Assembly (NCBI GenBank): GCA_938004115.1
Contig: CALKWS010000015.1
Span: 1 to 10,122, forward strand
Direction of reading: 5' to 3'
DNA: 10,122 nucleotides
DNA from: an uncultured Ruaniaceae bacterium
GTDB taxonomy: Bacteria; Actinomycetota; Actinomycetes; Actinomycetales; Beutenbergiaceae
The notes under the pieces are model-generated. The model was not told the DNA's origin. It was given only the letters and a program-made list of their open reading frames with translations, and searched no databases. This document shows, in pieces, positions 6,045 through 10,122 of the stretch. A program made the translations under genes and the position numbers. Position 1 is the stretch's first letter. Every line of letters starts with the position of its first letter.

Positions 6045-6689
6045 TCAGGGCCACAGCGACCCGCCGGTGGACAGCAGCACCGGCGCCAGGCCCAGCAGTA
6101 CGAACGCCGGTAGCCAGCACAGACCCATCGGTAGCACCAGGCGCACACCCAGGCGTGCTGCGGCCTCGCGAGCCGCGTCGGCCCGTCGCCGGCGGATGTC
6201 GTTCGCCGCGTGCGTCAACAGGGCACCGGGGGCGACGCCGTCGTCCCACGCCGGCTGCAGCACCCGCGCAAGGACGTGCAGGTCCGCGTCAGCGTGCTCC
6301 CATGCTGCCTGCCAGGTGCCACCAAGGCGCAGGGTCGCGGCCACCTGCGTGAACTGACGTCCCCGGGCGCCCGGCAACGCCCGGCCCACGGCGATCAGCG
6401 CAGTAGGGATGGACGCACCGGCCTGGATCGCCGCGCGGAGGATGTCGGCGAGCACCGCCGCGTCCACCTCCCCCGGCTGCGGGGCAGGTCGCCACGACGC
6501 GGCGCGGGTGCTCCACCACGACCGGGTGCTACCGGCACCGCCCGCCGTCGCTGCGGCCCCGCCCGTTGATCCTGCGGATGCCGGCGGCATGGCCGAACCC
6601 GGTCGCGGCGGGCCGGCAACGATGCGCCGGGACGCCCAGGGCAGCACGGCCGCCATCGCGAGCACCGGGACCCACCACAGGGCGTTCAC
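6045..6689 (-). CDS. tadC: TadC-like type II secretion F-domain membrane protein
   Basis: Inner-membrane platform protein expected to work with TadB and the TadA motor in pilin export and assembly. It has 214 residues, short like its actinobacterial relatives. A hydrophobic N-terminal segment spans about 4-20, a low-complexity Gly/Ala/Ser linker about 30-60, and the F domain about 76-205 (ILRAAIQAGASIPTALIAVG, then WEHADADLHVLARVL). The last membrane segment is about 184-206 (LVLPMGLCWLPAFVLLGL). The start is the GTG at 6689: it forms a 4-bp GTGA overlap with the tadB stop and gives the expected N-terminal helix. A longer open frame reaching upstream to 7001 only reads through tadB in another frame. 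The last codons (Leu-Trp-Pro-stop) belong to the 8-bp tandem array that continues downstream. Confidence 0.88.
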   Translation of the reverse strand: MNALWWVPVLAMAAVLPWASRRIVAGPPRPGSAMPPASAGSTGGAAATAGGAGSTRSWWSTRAASWRPAPQPGEVDAAVLADILRAAIQAGASIPTALIAVGRALPGARGRQFTQVAATLRLGGTWQAAWEHADADLHVLARVLQPAWDDGVAPGALLTHAANDIRRRRADAAREAAARLGVRLVLPMGLCWLPAFVLLGLAPVLLSTGGSLWP

Positions 6690-7432
6690 GAGCCCACCCG
6701 TTCGGCGTTGCGGACCAGTTTGCCCGCCCAGACGTGCCCGGCGCCCATCAGCACCGCACCGGTGATCAGCGCGGCCGTGCCCCACCCGCCGTCGACGAGC
6801 ACGCGCAGCGGATCGGCACCCCAGGCACTGCCCAGCACGAGTCCGGCGACCGGTAACCAGCCCAGCAGCCGGGCGGTGGCCCGTGGGGCCGCCATCGCCG
6901 ATCGGCGGGAGGCTCGGGCCCGTCCGGCTTCGGAGACCCCCTCGGCGCAGGCCTGCAACACCCCGGCCAGCGGTGTGCCCAGGGTGTGCGCCACCCGGCA
7001 TGCCACCTCTGCCCCGGCCACCTGGTGCATCAGCACAGCGTGGTCCTGGCGGCGCAGGCCGGGACGACGACGCCGCAACCGGCGCAGCGCCGGCGGCACC
7101 CCGTCCGCGTCCAGAGCCGAGGCGTGCTCGTCAGCCTCCGGGATCGTCAGCGCCCAGGCGGCGGGCACCGACGCACCGGCTTCGAGTCGTGCGGAAACCT
7201 CGGTGAGCACAGCCCCAAGATCCAGCGGCGACCGGCCGTGCGCACGCGCCAGCCACGGCGCCCGCTGGCGCACCCATGCCCAAAGGCGTCCCGCAGCGCC
7301 CGGGGCGGCGTCGCGGCGGCCCGGACTCCGGCCCGAGGCACCGCCGTCATCGCGAGGCAGCGGGCGCCCCGGCAAGGTCCAGCACAGAGCCGCGAGCATC
7401 AGCAGCACCGGCACCAGCACGTGGGTCCCCAC
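6686..7432 (-). CDS. tadB: TadB-like type II secretion F-domain membrane protein
   Basis: Inner-membrane platform component paired with TadC, taken to couple ATP hydrolysis by TadA to pilin extrusion. It has 248 residues: an N-terminal hydrophobic segment (3-21), an Arg/Pro-rich cytoplasmic linker, an F-type domain at about 72-185 (DLGAVLTEVSARLEAGASVP, then a Leu-Gly-Thr-Pro motif near 151-154), and two C-terminal hydrophobic segments (187-205 and 215-236). The GTG at 7432 lies 3 bp after the tadA stop. In-frame GTG codons 5 and 7 and ATG codon 12 are alternatives, and the ribosome site is indistinct in the G-rich junction. The end overlaps tadC by 4 bp, so the two are probably translationally coupled. 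Confidence 0.87.
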   Translation of the reverse strand: MGTHVLVPVLLMLAALCWTLPGRPLPRDDGGASGRSPGRRDAAPGAAGRLWAWVRQRAPWLARAHGRSPLDLGAVLTEVSARLEAGASVPAAWALTIPEADEHASALDADGVPPALRRLRRRRPGLRRQDHAVLMHQVAGAEVACRVAHTLGTPLAGVLQACAEGVSEAGRARASRRSAMAAPRATARLLGWLPVAGLVLGSAWGADPLRVLVDGGWGTAALITGAVLMGAGHVWAGKLVRNAERVGS

Positions 7433-7435
7433 CCC

Positions 7436-8698
7436 TCAGCCCCCGTCCAGGCGCGCGGCGAGCACCGGCCAGGCCGGCCCGGGCTGGAGTGTGCCGCCGG
7501 ATCCGGCGCTCATCGCCACCGGGCACTGCATCACCCCGTGGTCATCGAGGGTGAGCACCGCGATCTGGTCCACATAGCGCCGGCCCTGGTGGCGGCGCAG
7601 GTGCACGATCGCGTCCACCGCGCTGGCGGCCTGGACGGCCACCGCGTCCGGGGCCAGACCGGCCAGGGAGCCCAGCGCCACCAGCCGGGCGGGCACGTCG
7701 CCGGCGGCATTGGCGTGCACGGTGGCCCATCCGCCGTCGTGCCCGGTGTTCAGCGCCCCCAGCACCTCCCGCACCTCCGCGCCGCGACACTCCCCCAGCA
7801 CCAGCCGGTCCGGGCGCATGCGCATCGCGGTACGGACCAGGTCCGCCAGGCCCACACCGCCGGCGCCCTGCACGTTCGGACGGCGTACCTGCAGGTGCAC
7901 CACGTGCGGATGGTCGGGCATCAACTCGGCCGCCTCCTCGATGCACACGATCCGTTCGTCGTGCGGGACCAGCGACAACATCGCCGCCAGCAGCGTGGTC
8001 TTGCCCGCACCCGTCGCCCCGGAGACCATCACGTTGGCCCGCACGCGAACCAATTGCGCCAGGATCTCAGTGCCCGCCCGATCGACGAACCCGCTGCGGC
8101 GCATGTCCCGCAGGGAGAGCACCTGGCGGCGCATCGTCCGCAGCGAGATGACGGCGGCGCGCGTGGCCAGCGGGGCGAGCACCGCATGGACCCGGGTGCC
8201 GTCGGGCAACCTGCCCTCCGCCACGGGTGCGGCGTCGTCCAGGCGTTGCCCCGCGGCCGCGGCGAGTCGGGTGGCCAGCTGGCGCACGTCGCCCAGCCCC
8301 GCTACCTGCGTCTGCTCCAGCCCGTGGCCCCGGTCCACCCAGACCTCCCCGGGGCCGTTGACCAGCACGTCCGTGACCAAGGGGTCCTCCAACAGCGGCT
8401 GCAGCACACCGGCACCTGCTACCGCGTGGCCGGCCGTACGGGCCAGACGCCACCGCTCGGCGTCCGACTGCAGACCCGGCACGGTGCGTACCGCAGCGGC
8501 GACGGTGTGCCCGTCGGGCGGGGCGCCGGAGCGCACCAGGTGGGTGCGGATGTGCCCGAGCTTGTCCGGGGCGTCGGCACCGGTCCCGCCGTCGGTGCGA
8601 TCCGCCCGGGGCGTGCCGGGCCCGCGAATCCGGGCCAAGCCTGCAGTCCGGGCCGAGGGTGCCGCGCGGTCTACCCCGTCATCGGTGTGCGATGTCAT
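7436..8698 (-). CDS. tadA: TadA/CpaF-type secretion ATPase
   Basis: Cytoplasmic hexameric motor of the type II/IV secretion ATPase family that powers Flp pilus assembly. It has 420 residues. After a poorly conserved, charged N-terminus of about 70 residues, the N-terminal domain includes DVLVNGPGEVWVDR (110-123) and GRLPDGTRVHAV (162-173). The motor core has Walker A GATGAGKTT (227-235), the acidic box IEEAAEL (253-259), Walker B LVLGECRGAE (299-308) and the His box TGHDGGWATVHAN (318-330); all key residues look intact. The ATG at 8698 overlaps the ssd stop as ATGA. With no ribosome site in front of it, translation must depend on ssd. This is the actinobacterial 'helicase/secretion neighbourhood ATPase' type (Rv3659c). 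Confidence 0.95.
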   Translation of the reverse strand: MTSHTDDGVDRAAPSARTAGLARIRGPGTPRADRTDGGTGADAPDKLGHIRTHLVRSGAPPDGHTVAAAVRTVPGLQSDAERWRLARTAGHAVAGAGVLQPLLEDPLVTDVLVNGPGEVWVDRGHGLEQTQVAGLGDVRQLATRLAAAAGQRLDDAAPVAEGRLPDGTRVHAVLAPLATRAAVISLRTMRRQVLSLRDMRRSGFVDRAGTEILAQLVRVRANVMVSGATGAGKTTLLAAMLSLVPHDERIVCIEEAAELMPDHPHVVHLQVRRPNVQGAGGVGLADLVRTAMRMRPDRLVLGECRGAEVREVLGALNTGHDGGWATVHANAAGDVPARLVALGSLAGLAPDAVAVQAASAVDAIVHLRRHQGRRYVDQIAVLTLDDHGVMQCPVAMSAGSGGTLQPGPAWPVLAARLDGG

Positions 8699-9897
8699 GA
8701 GGCGGTGGCGGGATCGGCCAGTCCCAGCGTCCGGGCCAGGGCACGACCGGTGCGCATCAACGGGCCCTTGCTGTGGTCACCGGGAGCCACACCTCGTTCC
8801 ATCGCCGCCGACAGGGACCGTTCGGCGCGCATCTGGGTGGTCAGGGGCAGATCACACGCCTGGGCCACCTCCCGCGCCGTCAGACCTCCCGGTGCCGGGC
8901 CGCGCACCACCAGCCGCACCGGTGCGGCACCCAGGGCACGGCGGCTGCTCTGCACGCCGGCGGCGGACATGACGTCACACCCGGCCAGCACCACGAGTTC
9001 ATCGCAGAGTCCCGCCCACTGATGCCAGCCGTGGTGGCGGGCGATGTCGAGCACCACCACGTCCAGGTCCGCCCACAGCGCCTCCAGCACCGCGCCGCCG
9101 CCGGGTGCGGGAACACCGCCGCGCCAGTCCGCGGAGAGCACCCGCACGTCCCGCCAGACCGGCAGCGCCGCGGTGAGTTCGCTGCTGTCATAGTCCCCGG
9201 CCGGTGCGGTCAGGTCCGCCCATCGCACCCCGGGCACCTCCTCGATCCCCAGCAGTAGGTCCAACCCGGTGCCCACCGAGTCCAGGTCCACCAGCGCCGT
9301 GCGGTGGTGGTGCTGGGCGACCGCGCGGGACAGCACCGAGGCGAGGCTGGAGGCGCCCAGGCCCCCGCGAGCGCCGAGCACCCCCACCACGTGGGCGCGG
9401 CGTACCTGCACCGCGGCCCGGATCCGGCGCACCAACTCCTCGCCCTGCTCGGGCAGCACCAGCGCCGCCGGCGCACCCTGCCCGGCCGGATCGCGCCCCT
9501 GGTGCAGCGCAGTGTCCGGGCCGGTGTCCCGTCCCGCGGGTAGGCGCACTCCAATGGCCCTGCCCTCCCAGGCCGGATGATCCGGCGCGCGTTCGTCGGT
9601 GGAATCCAGCAGCAGGGCCGCATGCGGCGGGGCCGCACCCGGCGGGCAGAGCAGCACGCCGACCTGGACCAGTTCGCACACCGCCCGGACCTGCTCGATC
9701 AGCGCTGCGTCCGCCGAGCGCAACGCCACCGTGCGCTCGGCTCGGCCGGGGTGCTTTCCCGGTGCGTCCACCGCGGTGCTTCCGGCCCGGGCCGCCGCCT
9801 CCCCATCACCTCGACGGGCGCCGCGTGCAGCGGCCCGCGTGCCGCGCCGGGCCTTCCTCGCTCGGGCGTGCCGGTCGCGCGCCGAACTGCTGGCCAT
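8695..9897 (-). CDS. ssd: Ssd/CpaE-like MinD-superfamily protein with degenerate P-loop
   Basis: Presumed localisation or regulatory factor of the Tad machine, related to CpaE. The M. tuberculosis homologue Rv3660c is called septum site determining protein because of effects on division. It has 400 residues. A basic Arg/Ala-rich N-terminus (about 1-50) precedes a receiver-like region of weak similarity, then the MinD-type fold. The P-loop reads GARGGLGASS (about 175-184), lacking both lysines of the deviant Walker A. The switch segment LVDLDSVGTGLDLLLGIE (202-219) and Walker B-like strand LDVVVLDIARH (278-288) are clear. ATP hydrolysis is therefore doubtful. The ATG at 9897 is chosen over an upstream in-frame GTG at 9939 because AAGGAGGG lies 4 nt before it. 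It is the first gene of the unit and overlaps tadA by 4 bp. Confidence 0.9.
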   Translation of the reverse strand: MASSSARDRHARARKARRGTRAAARGARRGDGEAAARAGSTAVDAPGKHPGRAERTVALRSADAALIEQVRAVCELVQVGVLLCPPGAAPPHAALLLDSTDERAPDHPAWEGRAIGVRLPAGRDTGPDTALHQGRDPAGQGAPAALVLPEQGEELVRRIRAAVQVRRAHVVGVLGARGGLGASSLASVLSRAVAQHHHRTALVDLDSVGTGLDLLLGIEEVPGVRWADLTAPAGDYDSSELTAALPVWRDVRVLSADWRGGVPAPGGGAVLEALWADLDVVVLDIARHHGWHQWAGLCDELVVLAGCDVMSAAGVQSSRRALGAAPVRLVVRGPAPGGLTAREVAQACDLPLTTQMRAERSLSAAMERGVAPGDHSKGPLMRTGRALARTLGLADPATAS

Positions 9898-9901
9898 CGG
9901 A

Positions 9902-9909
9902 CCCTCCTT
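9902..9909 (-). promoter_or_regulatory. Ribosome binding site of ssd
   Basis: AAGGAGGG on the minus strand, four bases before the ATG at 9897, is a near-ideal site. It shows that the longer frame from GTG 9939 is not the true start. Confidence 0.85.
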
Positions 9910-10058
9910 CCCTCGCTGCGGTGACCGATCGGCGGGCACCGCCGTCGATCCACTGTGCGGCCGCGAGGGTCTTCCGCGCCGAGCCGCGTACCGGTGGCTG
10001 TGGACGGGCGTGCCACGACGCTTGCGATGTGGATACCTGCGCGTCCCGCGGGTTGTGG

Positions 10059-10078
10059 ACGCCGTACGGTGACGGCGT
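10059..10078. repeat. Inverted repeat upstream of ssd
   Basis: ACGCCGT and ACGGCGT pair perfectly across a 6-nt centre. It overlaps the last TGTGGAC motif by two bases, so it could be an operator. No T tract follows, which argues against a terminator. Confidence 0.35.
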
Positions 10079-10122
10079 TGTGCGGGCGGGGTTCTGCGGG
10101 TGGGTTGTGCTGGCGGGTTGTG

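Larger units (their letters stand above)
5953..6056 (-). repeat. Degenerate 8-bp tandem array spanning the tadC 3' end
   Basis: Read on the minus strand, 13 consecutive 8-base units fit a CTGAGTCN theme, with variants such as CTCAGTGA, CCGAGTCA, CTGAGTAA and a recurrent CTGTGGCC (first, seventh and last units). The first unit encodes Leu-Trp-Pro at the end of TadC and the second supplies its TGA stop. The remainder is non-coding. Internal symmetry yields hairpins at 6020-6040 and 5975-5997. Confidence 0.85.
9898..10122. promoter_or_regulatory. Upstream region of the ssd-tad unit
   Basis: About 225 bp without a convincing gene; it should hold the promoter of the ssd-tadC unit. I find no clear -35/-10 pair. 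It contains three TGTGGA(C/T) motifs (9999-10005, 10028-10034, 10054-10060), a perfect 7-bp stem (ACGCCGT/ACGGCGT) at 10059-10078, and a run of G-tracts toward the right edge. A divergent gene may begin beyond the window. Confidence 0.35.

Noticed and set aside
5953..6056. A CRISPR-like array.
   Set aside because: Units are 8 bp with no spacers, there are no cas genes, and the array extends into a coding sequence.
6690..7001. An upstream extension of tadC to an ATG at 7001.
   Set aside because: The added 104 residues are Arg/Gly-rich and lie inside tadB in another frame; the GTG in the GTGA overlap gives a proper N-terminal helix.
6986..9022. A 678-codon open frame on the plus strand.
   Set aside because: It runs antisense through tadB, tadA and ssd and has no recognisable domain.
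9898..9939. An in-frame GTG giving Ssd 14 extra residues.
   Set aside because: The extension would translate the strong ribosome site itself; the ATG at 9897 is correctly spaced from it.
9999..10060. A replication origin with DnaA boxes.
   Set aside because: Only one of the three motifs comes close to a DnaA box, there is no AT-rich unwinding region, and the neighbours are not dnaA, dnaN or gyrase genes.
1..10122. tRNA, rRNA, insertion sequences or prophage genes.
   Set aside because: I saw no cloverleaf, rRNA signature, transposase or integrase, and no terminal inverted repeats bounding a gene; base composition looks even throughout.

Overview
The window comes from a very GC-rich genome. 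Its coding regions have strongly G/C-biased third codon positions, and its starts include GTG as well as ATG. The gene order is the conserved actinobacterial 'helicase/secretion neighbourhood', known in Mycobacterium tuberculosis as Rv3660c to Rv3654c with the helicase Rv3649 nearby. I therefore place it in Actinomycetota, perhaps among high-GC Micrococcales; the sequence does not settle the family. Every gene I can support lies on the minus strand, so the natural reading direction is from right to left.

Right to left: a non-coding leader (9898-10122) carries TGTGGA(C/T) motifs, a hairpin and a G-rich tract. It precedes a tightly packed Tad/Flp-type unit: ssd (CpaE/MinD-like, 8695-9897), tadA/cpaF (secretion ATPase, 7436-8698), tadB (6686-7432) and tadC (6045-6689). 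These genes overlap by 4 bp or lie 3 bp apart. A 287-bp gap follows, containing a degenerate 8-bp tandem repeat that begins inside the 3' end of tadC, several hairpins, and a repeat-rich leader. Then come three small genes for pilin-like proteins: a DUF4244 Flp-type pilin (5548-5757), a TadE-like pseudopilin (5180-5545) and an Rv3654c/TadG-like protein (4774-5190). A GC-rich hairpin at 4698-4729 probably ends this unit.

Downstream are a DECH-box superfamily II helicase with a C-terminal Cys-rich DUF1998 module (2274-4625) and the start of hppA, a membrane H+-translocating pyrophosphatase whose gene runs off the left edge (1-2083).

Together the Tad genes would make an inner-membrane assembly machine: TadA as the motor, TadB and TadC as the platform, and Ssd as a CpaE-like positioning or regulatory partner. 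It would export and polymerise small processed pilins. No prepilin peptidase gene is present, so processing must be encoded elsewhere. The helicase's link to the pilus genes is a conserved but unexplained association. The pyrophosphatase looks like an independent gene. The system as a whole is known. The least explained parts are non-coding: the 8-bp array after tadC, the shared TGTGGAY motif ahead of both Tad transcription blocks, and the duplicated gene tail after the helicase.
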